A DNA stretch of 64,000 nt from assembly GCF_000382185.1 (NCBI RefSeq), contig NZ_KB907784.1:3302633-3366632 (forward strand), read 5' to 3'. Made by a program: the position numbers and the translations under genes. Under the pieces are notes generated by a model. The model was not told where the DNA came from. It saw nothing but the letters and a program-made list of their open reading frames with translations, and did no database searches. The DNA comes from Bordetella sp. FB-8 (GTDB lineage: Bacteria; Pseudomonadota; Gammaproteobacteria; Burkholderiales; Burkholderiaceae_B). Below, in pieces: positions 10,119 through 20,962 of this stretch; the first letter of the stretch is position 1; each line of letters opens with the position of its first letter.

Positions 10119-11697
10119 CGTCGGCGCTTATCAACTGCGCGACGGGCGTGTCGATCTTGAACGCCGCAACGGCCCGCCGCAACATCTGCGTCTGCTCATC
10201 GAGCGAACTGGCCGAGGCCGCCACCTGTTCTACCAATGCGGCATTGTGCTGGGTTACGTCGTCCATCTGGCGGATCGCCTGATTGACTTCGCCGATGCCG
10301 GTGCTTTGCAGCGTCGAGGCCTGCGAAATCTCATTCATGATCGATGTGACGCGTCGCACTGCGGCAACGGCCCCGGTCATGGTTTCGTCGGCCTTGTCCG
10401 TGAGGCGCGAACCGGCCCCAATGTGGGCTACCGATTGCTCGATCAACGACTTGATCTCCTTGGCAGCTCCCGCGCAGCGCTGCGCGAGCTGCCGGACTTC
10501 ACCCGCGACCACCGCGAATCCTCGCCCCTGCTCCCCGGCGCGGGCCGCCTCGACCGCGGCGTTCAAGGCCAGGATATTGGTCTGGAACGCGATGCTCTCG
10601 ATCGTGTTGATGATTTCGCCCATTTTATTCGAGCTGTCGGAAATCTCGGCCATCTTCCCAGCCACGTCGTTGACGACCTGCCCGCTGTGCGCAGCGGTGT
10701 TGGACGCATCGGTCGCAAGCTCTGATGCCTTGACGGCATTTTCCGCGTTCTGTGCGACGATCTGCGTCAGCGTGTCCAGGCTGGCGGCAGTCTGCTGCAA
10801 AGCTGCGGCCTGCTCCTCGGTGCGGCTGGACAGGTCGAAGTTGCCGGCCGCGATCTCTTGGGATGCAACCATGATCGTTTCGGTCGACCGCGTGATGTGC
10901 CCGATCGCGATCGCGAGCTGGTCGCGCATTTCACGCAGCGCGCACATCAGGCTGGACTGGTCGCCCGGCAGCAGCCTGATGGAGGTCGTGAGATCGCCCC
11001 GGGCGATCTGCCTGGCCAGCGCCGTTGCGTCCGACGGCTCCCCGCCGATCGAGCGCAGGACATTGCGCCCGACGCGGGCGGCGACCAGCGATGCCAGCCC
11101 ACCCAGCAATACGAGCAGGCCGGCCGAACGTTCAAGCGTTGCATAGAACTGGGCTTGAATATCGTCCATGTAGTCGCCCGCGATGAGATTCCAGTGCCAT
11201 GGCGCAAAGTGTTTGACATAGCTGATCTTTTCGCTCGGCACGGTTGCGCCGGGCTTGGGCCACCAGTAGTGTATGTAGCCCGAACCTCCTGCCGAATTAC
11301 CTGCATCGACGATTTCCTGGTAGAGCGCCCCGCCTTTGGCATCGCGGAATTTGCGCATATTCCTGCCGTTGAACTTCGGACTCAGCGGATTGTCGATCAG
11401 CACCTGGTCATCGCGCACGATCGACACATAGCCGGACGTGCCGTAGCGCTGCGCGTCGATGCGGGCAATGGCCTGCTTTTGCGCCTCTTCGGCCGACAGC
11501 TTGCCCGCCTCGGCCTGCTTCGCATAGTCGCCGACGAGGGACATCGACATATCCACGACATTGGCCAAGGCCGCACGCCGCGCCTGCATCGAGGCGTCGC
11601 GCGCCTCGATGGCATTGACCGCGGTCACGATCAGCAGCGCAAGCCAGCATAAAAGCATGGGCACCCACAGCATTTGCTTCAAAGTCAGCTTTTTCAC
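10108..11697 (-). CDS. Methyl-accepting chemotaxis protein with sCache-type sensor
   Basis: Inner-membrane chemoreceptor of 529 residues. TM1 is at about 8-28. A periplasmic single-Cache-like domain follows (about 35-185; [19 protein letters not shown] and [14 protein letters not shown] are typical), then TM2 (about 190-210), HAMP and the signalling domain with the hairpin tip [19 protein letters not shown]. There is no CheR-binding pentapeptide at the C-terminus. Its start overlaps the end of the 5-oxoprolinase gene by four bases (ATGA), so it is co-transcribed with an uptake and catabolic operon. I infer that it senses the same substrate. Confidence 0.9.
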   Translation of the reverse strand: MKKLTLKQMLWVPMLLCWLALLIVTAVNAIEARDASMQARRAALANVVDMSMSLVGDYAKQAEAGKLSAEEAQKQAIARIDAQRYGTSGYVSIVRDDQVLIDNPLSPKFNGRNMRKFRDAKGGALYQEIVDAGNSAGGSGYIHYWWPKPGATVPSEKISYVKHFAPWHWNLIAGDYMDDIQAQFYATLERSAGLLVLLGGLASLVAARVGRNVLRSIGGEPSDATALARQIARGDLTTSIRLLPGDQSSLMCALREMRDQLAIAIGHITRSTETIMVASQEIAAGNFDLSSRTEEQAAALQQTAASLDTLTQIVAQNAENAVKASELATDASNTAAHSGQVVNDVAGKMAEISDSSNKMGEIINTIESIAFQTNILALNAAVEAARAGEQGRGFAVVAGEVRQLAQRCAGAAKEIKSLIEQSVAHIGAGSRLTDKADETMTGAVAAVRRVTSIMNEISQASTLQSTGIGEVNQAIRQMDDVTQHNAALVEQVAASASSLDEQTQMLRRAVAAFKIDTPVAQLISADVSP

Positions 11698-14600
11698 GGC
11701 TGTTCCTCTCCATATCCGCCGCCTCCCGGCGTCTCGATCACGAACACGTCGCCGGGATGAAGCTGCGCGCTGTCCTGCGGCCCCAGTTCCTGAATCGAAC
11801 CATCGGCGCGCTCGATACAGTTGCGTCCCATCATGGCGGCCGAGCCGCCCGCCAGGCCGAAAGGCGCATAAAGGCGATTGTTGGACAGAATGGCCGCCGT
11901 CATGTCTTGCAGGAAGCGGATGCGCCGGATGCCGCCGTCGCCGCCCCGATAGCGGCCCCTTCCACCCGAGTGCTGGCGTATCGCGTACGAATCCAGCCGC
12001 ACCGGAAAGCGCAGTTCCAGCACTTCGGGATCGGTCAAGCGCGAGTTGGTCATGTGCGCCTGGACGACAGAGGTACCGTCGAAACCCTCGTCCCTGGGTC
12101 CTGTCGCATCAATGCGCACCGGACCTGCCCCCGTACCGCCCGAGATCGTCTCGTAGTATTGGTAGCGCTCGTTGCCGAAGGTGAAGTTGTTCATCGTGCC
12201 CTGGCTCGCCGCCAGCACGCCCAGTGCGCCATAGAGCGCATTGACCACGCACATTGAGGTCTCGACGTTGCCGGCCACCACCGAGGCCGGCGCCCGGGGG
12301 CGCAGCATGGAGCCTTCCGGCAGGATGATCTCGATGGGTTTGAGGCAGCCGGCATTCATGGGGATGTCGTCCTCGACCAGCGTGCGAAACACGTACAGCA
12401 CCGCCGCTACCGAGATCGATCCCGGAGCGTTGAAGTTGTTGTCCAACTGCTTCGATGTGCCGGTGAAATCCACTTGCGCGGTACGAGCGGCCGCATCGAC
12501 CCGGACGGCCACTCTGATGACCGCGCCGTTGTCCAGCGGATATTCGTAGCGGCCGTCCTTGAGCACCGAAATCACGCGGCGCACGGCCTCCTCGGCATTG
12601 TCCTGCACGTGCCCCATATAGGCGCGCACGACGTCCAGACCGAAGTGATCGCACATCTTGAGCAATTCGTACACGCCCTTTTCATTGGCGGCGATCTGAG
12701 CCTGCATGTCGCCGATGTTCTGGTCGGGGTTGCGGGCGGGCCACCGGCCCGAGGCCAGCACCTCGCGTACGGCACCTTCGCGGAACTCGCCGTCCCGCAC
12801 CAGCTGGAAATTGGTGAAAAGCACCCCCTCCTCCTGGACCGTGCGCGAATCGGGCGGCATCGAACCCGGCGTGGTGCCGCCGATGTCCGCATGGTGGCCG
12901 CGCGAGCCCACGTAGAACAGGATCTCCTGTCCGTCGCGGTCGAACACGGGGGTGATCACCGTCAGGTCGGGCAGGTGCGTGCCGCCGTTATAGGGATCGT
13001 TGACCACATAGGCATCGCCCGGCCGCATGCGGCCTGCGTTCTCGCGCATGACGGTCTTGATGGATTCGCCCATGGAACCCAGGTGCACCGGCATGTGCGG
13101 CGCATTGGCGATGAGATTGCCCTGCGCGTCGAAAATGGCGCAGGAAAAATCCAGGCGCTCCTTGATGGTGACCGAATAGGCGGTGTTCTGCAGGCGATAG
13201 CCCATCTGCTCGGCGATGGACATGAAGAGATTGTTGAACACCTCCAGCATGATCGGGTCGACATCAGTGCCGATGGCGCGGCGCGGTGCGCGCGCCGCCA
13301 CGCGCCTGAGCACCAGATGATCCAGCTCGGTGACCCGGGCCTCCCAGCCGGGTTCGACCACGGTGGTCTGGTTGGGCTCGGAGATGATGGCAGGCCCGCG
13401 CATCACGTCGCCGGGTGCGGTGTCCTCGCGTACATACAGAGGGGTGTCGTGCCAGGCCCCGCCGCTGAACATGCCCACGGTCCGGCGCGGCGACAAGGCG
13501 CCCGCGCGCACGCGCTTGATGGGCGCTTCGGCCCCGGTCTGGCCGCCGCCGCTCGCTTCGACCGAAAGCGTCTCCACCACCAACTCGCGTCCAGGCATGA
13601 GGAAGGAGTAGCGTTGGCGATAGGCGGCTTCGAATGCGGCGCGCGCTTGATCGGGAGTGCTCCACGGAATTTCCAGCGCTGTGTCGGTGCCTCGGTACTT
13701 CAGGTGCACGCGGCGCTGCACGCGGATGTCCGCGGCTTGCACCTGCTGGCGCAGCAGCTCGCCTTGGGCTTGCGCGGCCAGCTCGTCCAGCCCTGCGGCC
13801 AGCTCGGGAACGAGTTCGGCCGACAGCACTTTCTCAACCGTTCGTTGCCGCATCTCGGTCTGCATGGCCAAACCCATGCCGTAGGCAGACAGTACGCCGG
13901 CCAGCGGGTGCGCATACACCGTGCCCATGCCCAGGGCATCGGCCACCAGACAGGCGTGCTGGCCGCCCGCGCCGCCGAAGACGGTGAGAGCGTAGTCCGT
14001 CACGTCATGCCCGCGCTGCACGGAGATGCGCTTGATGGCCTCGGCCATGCTGCCCACGGCGATTTCCAGAAAGCCCTCGGCCAGTTGCTCCGGCGTCATC
14101 CGGCGGCCCGTGTCGCGGTGCACCTGCTCGGCCATTTCGGCAAAACGCCGGACCACGGCTTCACGATCCAGAGATTGATCGGCGTCGGGGCCGAAGACGC
14201 GTGGAAAGAAGTCGGGCTGGATCTTGCCCAGCAGCACATTGCAGTCGGTCACGGCCAAGGGGCCGCCGCGCCGATAACAGGCCGGTCCGGGATTGGCACC
14301 GGCCGAGTCCGGCCCCACGCGCAGGCGCGAACCGTCGAAATGCAGAATGGACCCACCTCCGGCCGCCACAGTATGGATGCTCATCATGGGGGCACGCATG
14401 CGCACGCCGGCCACGCTGGTTTCGAACTCGCGCTCGAACTCGCCCGCATAGTGCGAGACGTCGGTGGACGTACCGCCCATGTCAAAGCCGATCACGCGGT
14501 CAAAACCGGCCTGTTCGCTGGTGCGCACCATGCCCACGATACCGCCGGCCGGGCCGGACAGGATGGCGTCCTTGCCTCGAAAGCGATGCGCGTCGGTCAA

Positions 14601-15323
14601 GCCGCCCGAGGACTGCATGAACATCAGGCGTATGCCCGGCAGCTCGCCTGCGACCTGATCCACGTAGCGCCGCAGAATAGGCGAAAGATAGGCATCGACC
14701 ACGGTTGTGTCGCCGCGCGATACATATTTGATGAGGGGACTGGCCTCGTGCGAGACGGAAACCTGCGCAAAGCCGAGTTCGCGCGCGAGTTCGGCGGCAC
14801 GCATCTCGTGTGCGGGTTCGATCCAGGCATGCATGAAGACGATGGCCACCGCGCGCAGGCCGCGCTCATGGGCGGCCCGCAGATCGCGGCGCAACGCGGC
14901 TTCGTCCAGCGGGTTCACCACACTGCCCGACGCGTCCAGCCGTTCATCGGCCTCGATCACCGATTCATAGAGCATCTCGGGCAGCATCACGCGGCGATCG
15001 AACAGGCGCGGACGATTCTGATAGGCGATGCGCAGCGCATCGCGAAAGCCGCGCGTAGCCACCAGCAAGGTGCGCTCGCCCTTGCGTTCGAGCAGCGCAT
15101 TGGTGGCAACCGTGGTGCCCATCTTCACGCAATCGACGACCTCGGCCGGCACAGGCTGTCCGGGTGCGATACCCAACAGCTTGCGTATGCCCGCCACTGC
15201 CGCGTCTCGGTACTGCTCGGGGTTCTCGGACAGCATCTTGGCCGTGGCGGTGCTGCCGTCGGGCCTGCGTGCCACGATGTCCGTGAACGTGCCCCCACGA
15301 TCGATCCAGAATTGCCATTTCAT
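11694..15323 (-). CDS. 5-oxoprolinase / hydantoinase A-B fusion
   Basis: ATP-dependent opening of 5-oxoproline (pyroglutamate) to glutamate, or of a hydantoin. At 1209 residues it is a full-length fusion. The HyuA-like half (about 1-680) has [27 protein letters not shown] and [13 protein letters not shown]. The HyuB-like half (about 690-1209) has [33 protein letters not shown] and the Gly-rich end [12 protein letters not shown]. Separate HyuA and HyuB subunits are the common alternative; the fused form is typical of eukaryotic-type 5-oxoprolinase. I prefer ATG 15323 ([11 protein letters not shown]) to the TTG at 15338. It follows LivF by 100 bases with a hairpin in the gap. The substrate call leans on the DUF1445 neighbour. 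Confidence 0.87.
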   Translation of the reverse strand: MKWQFWIDRGGTFTDIVARRPDGSTATAKMLSENPEQYRDAAVAGIRKLLGIAPGQPVPAEVVDCVKMGTTVATNALLERKGERTLLVATRGFRDALRIAYQNRPRLFDRRVMLPEMLYESVIEADERLDASGSVVNPLDEAALRRDLRAAHERGLRAVAIVFMHAWIEPAHEMRAAELARELGFAQVSVSHEASPLIKYVSRGDTTVVDAYLSPILRRYVDQVAGELPGIRLMFMQSSGGLTDAHRFRGKDAILSGPAGGIVGMVRTSEQAGFDRVIGFDMGGTSTDVSHYAGEFEREFETSVAGVRMRAPMMSIHTVAAGGGSILHFDGSRLRVGPDSAGANPGPACYRRGGPLAVTDCNVLLGKIQPDFFPRVFGPDADQSLDREAVVRRFAEMAEQVHRDTGRRMTPEQLAEGFLEIAVGSMAEAIKRISVQRGHDVTDYALTVFGGAGGQHACLVADALGMGTVYAHPLAGVLSAYGMGLAMQTEMRQRTVEKVLSAELVPELAAGLDELAAQAQGELLRQQVQAADIRVQRRVHLKYRGTDTALEIPWSTPDQARAAFEAAYRQRYSFLMPGRELVVETLSVEASGGGQTGAEAPIKRVRAGALSPRRTVGMFSGGAWHDTPLYVREDTAPGDVMRGPAIISEPNQTTVVEPGWEARVTELDHLVLRRVAARAPRRAIGTDVDPIMLEVFNNLFMSIAEQMGYRLQNTAYSVTIKERLDFSCAIFDAQGNLIANAPHMPVHLGSMGESIKTVMRENAGRMRPGDAYVVNDPYNGGTHLPDLTVITPVFDRDGQEILFYVGSRGHHADIGGTTPGSMPPDSRTVQEEGVLFTNFQLVRDGEFREGAVREVLASGRWPARNPDQNIGDMQAQIAANEKGVYELLKMCDHFGLDVVRAYMGHVQDNAEEAVRRVISVLKDGRYEYPLDNGAVIRVAVRVDAAARTAQVDFTGTSKQLDNNFNAPGSISVAAVLYVFRTLVEDDIPMNAGCLKPIEIILPEGSMLRPRAPASVVAGNVETSMCVVNALYGALGVLAASQGTMNNFTFGNERYQYYETISGGTGAGPVRIDATGPRDEGFDGTSVVQAHMTNSRLTDPEVLELRFPVRLDSYAIRQHSGGRGRYRGGDGGIRRIRFLQDMTAAILSNNRLYAPFGLAGGSAAMMGRNCIERADGSIQELGPQDSAQLHPGDVFVIETPGGGGYGEEQP

Positions 15324-15358
15324 AACGTTATGCGCCAAAAAAAGGTTGCAAGAAGCCT

Positions 15359-15384
15359 GGGGCGACGGCTTGGCCGTCGTCCCC
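15359..15384 (-). terminator. Intercistronic hairpin between LivF and 5-oxoprolinase genes
   Basis: GGGGCGACGGC (15359-15369) pairs with GCCGTCG plus CCCC (15373-15384, one bulged T) across a three-base loop. Read on the minus strand it lies between the transporter and oxoprolinase genes and has no adjacent U run. It is therefore more likely a processing or partial attenuation element than a full terminator. Confidence 0.45.
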
Positions 15385-15423
15385 GGGAAAAATCAGTTGG
15401 AATAGCCCGATGGCGGGCTGCGG

Positions 15424-16143
15424 CTACATGCCTAGATACGCCTTGCGCACCTCATCGGAGGCCGCCAGCTCGGCGGCGTCCCCGGACAGGGCGATCCGCC
15501 CGGTTTGCATGACGTAAGCCCGAGAAGCCACTTCCAGCGCCTGCGCCATGTTCTGCTCCACCAGCAGCACCGTGACCGCGCTCTCGCGGTTCAGCTCGAC
15601 CAGCGCGTCGAACACCTGCTCGACCAGGAGCGGCGACAGACCCAGGCTGGGTTCATCGATCAGCAGAAGCCGGGGGCCGCTCATCAAAGCGCGGCCTATT
15701 GCCAGCATCTGCCGCTCGCCGCCCGACATGGTCCCGGCCAGTTGTTCGCGGCGCTCCTGCAAGCGCGGGAAGAGCCGATACACATGATCGAGCCGCCGCC
15801 GGCTGACCGACTCATCGCGCACCGTATAGGCGCCCAGCCGCAGGTTTTGCTCCACCGTCTGCCGTGCGAATACGCGCGCGCCCTCGGGAATCATGGCGAT
15901 GCCCCGCGCGACCAGCTTTTCCGGCGGTGTGCCGGTGATGTCGCGCCCTTCGAAAACCACGCGTCCGCCCCTGGGCTTGACCGCGCCGATGATGGCCATG
16001 AGCGTGCTGGACTTGCCCGCGCCGTTCGCGCCCAGCAGCGCCGTGATCTCTCCGGCGCGAACTTCCAGCGATACATCCTGCACGGCCTGCACGCCACCGT
16101 AGGAAACATGCAGGCCTTCAACTTTGAGCATGGGCTCAGACAC
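15424..16143 (-). CDS. LivF-like branched-chain-type ABC transporter ATPase
   Basis: Second ATPase of a HAAT/LIV-I-type amino-acid importer, 239 residues. Walker A is GANGAGKSS, the signature MSGGERQMLAIGRALM and Walker B LLLIDEPSLGLSP, with the H-loop replaced by VEQN, as is normal for LivF. It overlaps the LivG gene by eight bases. It works with the permeases and binding protein upstream. The cargo is probably 5-oxoproline or a related amino acid, judging from the co-transcribed enzymes. Confidence 0.94.
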   Translation of the reverse strand: MSEPMLKVEGLHVSYGGVQAVQDVSLEVRAGEITALLGANGAGKSSTLMAIIGAVKPRGGRVVFEGRDITGTPPEKLVARGIAMIPEGARVFARQTVEQNLRLGAYTVRDESVSRRRLDHVYRLFPRLQERREQLAGTMSGGERQMLAIGRALMSGPRLLLIDEPSLGLSPLLVEQVFDALVELNRESAVTVLLVEQNMAQALEVASRAYVMQTGRIALSGDAAELAASDEVRKAYLGM

Positions 16144-16858
16144 GGTGTTTTCTCCCCAGGTAAGCCTCGATCACGGTCGGATTGCGCACGATCTCGGCCG
16201 GCGGACCCTCGGCGATCATCTGGCCGAAATTCAGCACCAGCACGCGCTGTGCCAGGCGCATCACCACTTCGAGCACGTGTTCGACGATGACCAGCGTCAC
16301 ACCCCTGGCGTTGATGCCGCGCAGAATTTCGGCCAAGGCAATGGCCTCGGTGGGATTCAGGCCGCCCGCTACTTCGTCGAGCAAAAGCATGCGCGGTTCA
16401 GTGGCCAGCGCGCGCGCCAGTTCCACCCGCTTCTGCCCTGCCACGTTCAGCTCCGAGGCCCGCACGCCGGCGCGCTCGGCCAGCCCCACCAGATCGAGCA
16501 CGCGGGCAGCCTCGCGGCGCGCGACGTCCAACCGGGCATGGCGCAGCATGGCGCCAACCATGGCGTTCTCCAGCACCGTCATCTGGCCGAAATTGCGCGG
16601 GATTTGGTAAGTGCGCGCCAGGCCCAGGGCGGCGACCTGTTCGGGCTTCTTGCCCGCCAGCGGCGCCCCGTTGAATTGCACCGTGCCCGAGGTGGGTTCG
16701 TGGTGGCCGGCCAAGCCGTTGAACAGCGTGCTCTTGCCCGCTCCATTGGGGCCGATGATGGCGATAATTTCGCCGGCTTCGACCGACAGCGAGATGTCCT
16801 TGTTGGCCACCAGGCCGCCAAAGCGTTTGGTGAGATTCTTAACGTCCAGAAGTGCCAC
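16136..16858 (-). CDS. LivG-like branched-chain-type ABC transporter ATPase
   Basis: First ATPase of the LIV-I-type importer, 240 residues. It has Walker A GPNGAGKST, the LivG-type signature segment VAGQKRVELARALA (no canonical LSGGQ, as in the family), Walker B MLLLDEVAGGLNP and the VIVEH H-loop. Its first 20 bases overlap the end of LivM, indicating translational coupling. Confidence 0.94.
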   Translation of the reverse strand: MALLDVKNLTKRFGGLVANKDISLSVEAGEIIAIIGPNGAGKSTLFNGLAGHHEPTSGTVQFNGAPLAGKKPEQVAALGLARTYQIPRNFGQMTVLENAMVGAMLRHARLDVARREAARVLDLVGLAERAGVRASELNVAGQKRVELARALATEPRMLLLDEVAGGLNPTEAIALAEILRGINARGVTLVIVEHVLEVVMRLAQRVLVLNFGQMIAEGPPAEIVRNPTVIEAYLGRKHRV

Positions 16859-17822
16859 GGCGGCGCCTCCTCAAGGTAACCAGCCCGCCGGGCAGGAACA
16901 GGGTGACCAGCAGAATGGTCAGGCCGAACACCAGCAGGTCCATGCCGGCTCCGGAACTGCCCATCATTACGCGCAGGCCTTCGGACAAAGGCAGCAGCAC
17001 CGCGGCACCCAGCCACGGCCCGACCAGCGTGCCTACGCCGCCCAGGATGGCCACCAGCACGATCTGCACGGATGTGGTCAAGCTGAACAGGGAATCGGGA
17101 TCGATGAAGCCTACATACATGGCGAAGAAGCCGCCCCACATGCCCGTCAGGCCCGCCGAAATCACGAAGGCCAGCATCTTGTATCGCTCGGCCGGAACGC
17201 CCAGGCTGCGCGCGGCGGCCTCGTCGCCGTTGATGGCACGCCAGTAGAAACCGACGCGCGAATGGACCAGGAAGTACGTGGTGCAGAAGGTCACGAAGGC
17301 CAGCAGCACGGCGATGCGGTAGTACGGGACCTTGGTGCGAAACAGCAGCATCCAGCCCGCGTCGCGGATGGGCGCTTCCAGCCCCGTGGCCCCGCCCGCC
17401 CAGCCCCAGTTGGTAAAGAGCAGCAGGCCGATCTGCAGCAGCGCGATGGTAGCCATGGCAAAGTAATGGCCCGACAGGCGCAGCGTGGGTCCGCCCACGC
17501 CCCAGGCCAGTAAGGCGCAAATCGCTCCGCCCAGCGGGATGCCGACGAGTGGCGAGATTTTCGCGTAGTGCAGCAGCAGCAAGGTGGTATAGGCCCCCAT
17601 GCCGATGAACACACCGTGGCCGAAGGATACCCGGCCCAGGAAGCCGCCCACCAGGTTCCAGCTCGCGCCCAGCGCGCCGAACATAATGGCCAGCAGCAGC
17701 ACCTGCAACGTGAAGGAATCCTTGACTGCGAAGGGCAGCAACCCCAAGAGCGTCGCGATGACGGCCGCGTAAAGCACCGGCCAATGCCGGTTCTTGCCGG
17801 ACTCTAAATTTTGCGTCGTCAT
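16839..17822 (-). CDS. LivM-like ABC transporter permease
   Basis: Integral membrane permease of 327 residues with about ten hydrophobic segments. The family landmarks are SWNLVGGFLGRVSFGHGVFIGMGAY near the N-terminus (cut here for length: key part is GRVSFGHGVF), AINGDEAAARSLGV and ILGGVGTLVGPWLGA. It pairs with LivH to form the channel. The start lies one base after the LivH stop. The C-terminus is Arg-rich and cytoplasmic. Confidence 0.93.
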   Translation of the reverse strand: MTTQNLESGKNRHWPVLYAAVIATLLGLLPFAVKDSFTLQVLLLAIMFGALGASWNLVGGFLGRVSFGHGVFIGMGAYTTLLLLHYAKISPLVGIPLGGAICALLAWGVGGPTLRLSGHYFAMATIALLQIGLLLFTNWGWAGGATGLEAPIRDAGWMLLFRTKVPYYRIAVLLAFVTFCTTYFLVHSRVGFYWRAINGDEAAARSLGVPAERYKMLAFVISAGLTGMWGGFFAMYVGFIDPDSLFSLTTSVQIVLVAILGGVGTLVGPWLGAAVLLPLSEGLRVMMGSSGAGMDLLVFGLTILLVTLFLPGGLVTLRRRRRGTSGR

Positions 17823-17823
17823 G

Positions 17824-18675
17824 TCACCACCGCCCGAACAGGCCGCGCGGCCGATACCAGAGAACCAGAATGAACAGGAGATAGATGCTGACCGTTTTTA
17901 CGGCCGGCTCCACGAAATACCCTGTCATGGACTCGATCACGCCGATCAGGATGCCGGCGATGACGGCTCCTGCCAGCGAGCCGAAGCCGCCCATGCACAC
18001 CGCCACGAAGGCCAAGAGGGCAAACACCGTGCCGACCGAAGGAAATACGTAAAAAAAGGTGGTGAGCAAGGCGCCCGCAAGCCCAACCGCGGCGCTGCCC
18101 AGCATCCATACTTGGGCGTTGATGCGGTCCGGCGGAATGCCCACCAGGGCGGCGACCTGGCGATCCTCGGCCACCGCTTGCAGCGCATGGCCCCAGCGCG
18201 TACGGTAGACCAGCACGAACAGCGCGATCACCATCACCAGCGCGATCAGGCCGGTGACCACCGAGGGGCGGCCCATCGCGATGCCGTCCAGCGACACGCT
18301 GCCCGAAAGCCAAGTGTCCGGCAGCGTGCGAAAGTCGGGCGTGAAGGCGATGAAGGCCAACTGGCGCAACACCAGGCTCAGGCCGAACGTGGCTAGGATG
18401 ACGGTCATCGGCGGTCCGTTCTGCAGCCGCTTGATGATGAGGGCGTAGGTCAGGAAACCGACGAAGGCCAGCAACACGGCGACCAGCGGCGCCGACATCG
18501 TGGGGTCCACGTGGCCCAGCGTAAAGAGCCAATAGGCGGCATACATGGCCAGCATCAGGAATTCGCCATGGGCGAAATTGATGACGTCCGTGATGCCCCA
18601 TATCAGCGCCAGCCCCACCGCCACCGCGGCGTAAATCAGGCCGTTGAACAAACCGGCCAGAAGCGCTTCCAACAT
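17824..18675 (-). CDS. LivH-like ABC transporter permease
   Basis: Integral membrane permease of 283 residues. It has the LivH hallmarks NGLIYAAVAVGLALIWG and INFAHGEFLMLAMY at the N-terminus, AVAEDRQVAALVGIPPDRI in the middle (the EAA-like coupling loop) and a C-terminal VLWYRPRGLFGRW. It is separated from the binding-protein gene by a 95-base gap containing a long palindrome. It is tightly joined to LivM downstream. Confidence 0.94.
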   Translation of the reverse strand: MLEALLAGLFNGLIYAAVAVGLALIWGITDVINFAHGEFLMLAMYAAYWLFTLGHVDPTMSAPLVAVLLAFVGFLTYALIIKRLQNGPPMTVILATFGLSLVLRQLAFIAFTPDFRTLPDTWLSGSVSLDGIAMGRPSVVTGLIALVMVIALFVLVYRTRWGHALQAVAEDRQVAALVGIPPDRINAQVWMLGSAAVGLAGALLTTFFYVFPSVGTVFALLAFVAVCMGGFGSLAGAVIAGILIGVIESMTGYFVEPAVKTVSIYLLFILVLWYRPRGLFGRW

Positions 18676-18738
18676 TTTTAATTTTCCCCTTGGAGCGGCT
18701 CACGCTGCGGGCGTGGCCAGTTCGCTCTCATTTAGGCT

Positions 18739-18764
18739 GCGGCGCGCGTTGCAACGCGCGCCGC
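18739..18764 (-). terminator. Perfect 26-bp palindrome between binding-protein and LivH genes
   Basis: The half GCGGCGCGCGTTG is followed at once by its exact reverse complement. The palindrome lies seven bases after the binding-protein stop and 63 bases before the LivH start. Such GC-rich stem-loops protect the upstream binding-protein message and reduce read-through, so that binding protein exceeds permease. That role is an inference from known transport operons. Confidence 0.6.
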
Positions 18765-18770
18765 GCGGAC

Positions 18771-20027
18771 TTACTTCCAGGCAAAAGGCAGCTTGGGCAG
18801 ATTCGCATCGGTGCGATACGACGCGGGCCAGACGGTTTTGTAGCCGGGGCCGTCCATCTGCAGAATCAGGCCGGAGCCCTCGGTATTCTGCCCATTGGCG
18901 TCGAACTTCACGCCAGCCCAAGGCATGACGATCTGATTCGCGCTCAGGTTGGTGGCGATCAGCGCCTTGCGGATTGCCTGCGGATCCGTCGAGCCGGCGC
19001 GGTTGATGGCATCGGCCAGAACCAGGATGCCTTCCAGCGAACGGGCGTTGTTGCCGTTGAGGTCCTTGCCATACTTGGCCTTGAACAGGTCATTGATGGC
19101 CTTGAGCGCGGGCTTGGCGCCGGTCACATCGGTAGCCCATACATCGCGCGTGAGCACGCCCTGCACTTGCGGACCCATTTCCTGGATGAAGCGCGTGTCG
19201 ATGAAGCCTGCGTCATTGGCCAGCAGCAGGGGCGGCGCATACTTCATCTCGCGCATCGTGCGCACGAACAGCATGGCGTCGGATACATAGCTGGCGAAGA
19301 TGGCCACATCGGGCTTGGCGGCGGCCAGCTTCTGCACTTCTGCGGTCACCGACGGCGAATTGGCGCTGTAGGCAATATTGGCCACGATCTGGCGGTGGTA
19401 CTTCTCGGCGAACTTCTTGACGGCCTTGTAGGTGTTCACGCCGAAATCGGTGTTCTCATACACCACGGCGATCTTCTTGGTAGGCTGGGACTTGATCGTG
19501 TCGAGAAACTGCATCATGTTCTCGATGAAGGTCTCATCGTTGGGCGTCGTGCGGAAGAACCACTGGTAGCCGCGCCCGGTCAGGTCGGGGCTGCTCGATT
19601 CGGCGTTCAGATAGGGAATGCCATGCTGCTCAGCGACGCGGCTGGCCGTCTTGGTGACGTCGGACTGGTAGGCGCCGGTCAGCGCCACGACGTGTTCCTG
19701 GTCGATCAGGCGCTGGGCATCGGACAGACCGATCTCGGGCTTGCCTTGCGAGTCCTCATACACGATCTGGATCTTGGCGCCGCCCAGGTTGGGCAGGCCC
19801 TTGCCCTGAGCAATTGGGATGCCGGCCAGACCGGGAACATTGTGAGGATTGTTGATCAGATCGACGGCCAGGTCGATGGCTTCCTTCAGTTCCTGGCCGG
19901 TCGAGGCCAGCGAGCCGGTAAGCGGATAGATCGCGCCGATGCGCACAACCTTGTCCGCAGCGTGGGCGGGTAGTGCTGCCGCCATGGCCAGGCTGGCCAA
20001 TACGCCAGCGAGGATGTTCTTTTTCAT
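18771..20027 (-). CDS. Periplasmic binding protein of LIV-type (HAAT) ABC importer
   Basis: Type I periplasmic binding protein, 418 residues. The start ATG 20027 is preceded by AGGAG at eight bases; it opens with a signal peptide MKKNILAGVLASLAMAAALP ending AHA. The mature part begins KVVRIGAIYPLTGSLASTGQ, the standard LivK/AmiC fold opening, and has ALTGAYQSDVTKTASRVAEQ. It starts 42 bases after the DUF1445 stop, so both are in one operon. The ligand is unknown from sequence; the flanking enzymes suggest pyroglutamate or a glutamate derivative. Confidence 0.93.
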   Translation of the reverse strand: MKKNILAGVLASLAMAAALPAHAADKVVRIGAIYPLTGSLASTGQELKEAIDLAVDLINNPHNVPGLAGIPIAQGKGLPNLGGAKIQIVYEDSQGKPEIGLSDAQRLIDQEHVVALTGAYQSDVTKTASRVAEQHGIPYLNAESSSPDLTGRGYQWFFRTTPNDETFIENMMQFLDTIKSQPTKKIAVVYENTDFGVNTYKAVKKFAEKYHRQIVANIAYSANSPSVTAEVQKLAAAKPDVAIFASYVSDAMLFVRTMREMKYAPPLLLANDAGFIDTRFIQEMGPQVQGVLTRDVWATDVTGAKPALKAINDLFKAKYGKDLNGNNARSLEGILVLADAINRAGSTDPQAIRKALIATNLSANQIVMPWAGVKFDANGQNTEGSGLILQMDGPGYKTVWPASYRTDANLPKLPFAWK

Positions 20028-20068
20028 GCGTCGACTCCTGGAAAAAAGCGATTGTGGAAAAACAGACA

Positions 20069-20863
20069 TCAAAGAACTGCCATCCTGCTGTTGAGCAGGT
20101 CGGTAACCAGCATATAGCCCGGTGCATGCGTAATGCAGTATTCGGGTTTTACCGAGGCCACCACGGACTGAGGCGTAACGCCGCAGGCCCAGAACACCGG
20201 AATTTCACCCGCGCGGATCTCGACCGGATCGCCATAGTCGGGCTTATCGATATCGGCAATGCCGATTTCGGCCGGATTGCCCAAATGCACGGGTGCGCCG
20301 TGTACCGAGGGAAAACGTGAGGTGACCTGAATGGCGCGGATGGCATCGGCGGCTTTCAACGGACGCATTGTCACCACGAGCGGACCGCTGAACACCCCGG
20401 CCGGATTGGTGGGGATGCGGGTACGGTACATAGGAACATTGCAGCCCTGCTCGATATGCCGTACCGGCAGGCCATTTTCAAGCATGGCCTCTTCAAAGGA
20501 AAAGGAGCAGCCGAGAAGAAAGGACACCAGGTCGTCGCGCCAGAATTCGCGAACGTCGTGCGGCTCGGCCACGAGTTCGCCGCTGCGCCAGACCCGATAG
20601 CGCGGAATGTCGCTGCGGATGTCGATGTCGCGGCCCAGTTCGGGCAGGGCCGGATTGCCCGGCTCCGACATGGCCAAGAGCGGACAGGGCTTGGGATTGC
20701 GCTGGCAGAAATGCAGGAAATCGGCAGCCAGCGCGCGCGGCAAGACCGCCAGGTTGGCCTGCACGCAGCCCGGGGCGAGATTGGCCGTGGGCGCGTCGAG
20801 CTTGCCACTGCGCGCGTCCAGGCGAACCTGGTAGGCCAGATCGGCAAGTGTGTTCGATGTCAT
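20069..20863 (-). CDS. DUF1445 family protein (YcsI / D-glutamate cyclase-like hydro-lyase)
   Basis: A 264-residue member of the family annotated as putative hydro-lyase. Its vertebrate relative DGLUCY carries a domain that reversibly interconverts D-glutamate and 5-oxo-D-proline with loss of water. Landmarks visible here are [14 protein letters not shown] near 30, [21 protein letters not shown] and [11 protein letters not shown]. It is the first gene of the operon that also carries the importer and the 5-oxoprolinase, which makes a D-glutamate/5-oxoproline role attractive. The catalytic activity of bacterial members is not certain, so this is inference. Confidence 0.85.
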   Translation of the reverse strand: MTSNTLADLAYQVRLDARSGKLDAPTANLAPGCVQANLAVLPRALAADFLHFCQRNPKPCPLLAMSEPGNPALPELGRDIDIRSDIPRYRVWRSGELVAEPHDVREFWRDDLVSFLLGCSFSFEEAMLENGLPVRHIEQGCNVPMYRTRIPTNPAGVFSGPLVVTMRPLKAADAIRAIQVTSRFPSVHGAPVHLGNPAEIGIADIDKPDYGDPVEIRAGEIPVFWACGVTPQSVVASVKPEYCITHAPGYMLVTDLLNSRMAVL

Positions 20864-20962
20864 GATGGCATTTCCTTTGAATCAACTCCGATGCCCTGAT
20901 CGGCTGGGGACTATTCCATCGAAATCGACACGCGGCGTCCAATCATATGTTGCGATAGGCTC

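Noticed and set aside
12474..15512. 1012-codon + strand open frame across the 5-oxoprolinase gene
   Set aside because: Antisense shadow of a clearly coding minus-strand gene; His/Gly/Ala-rich translation without domains.
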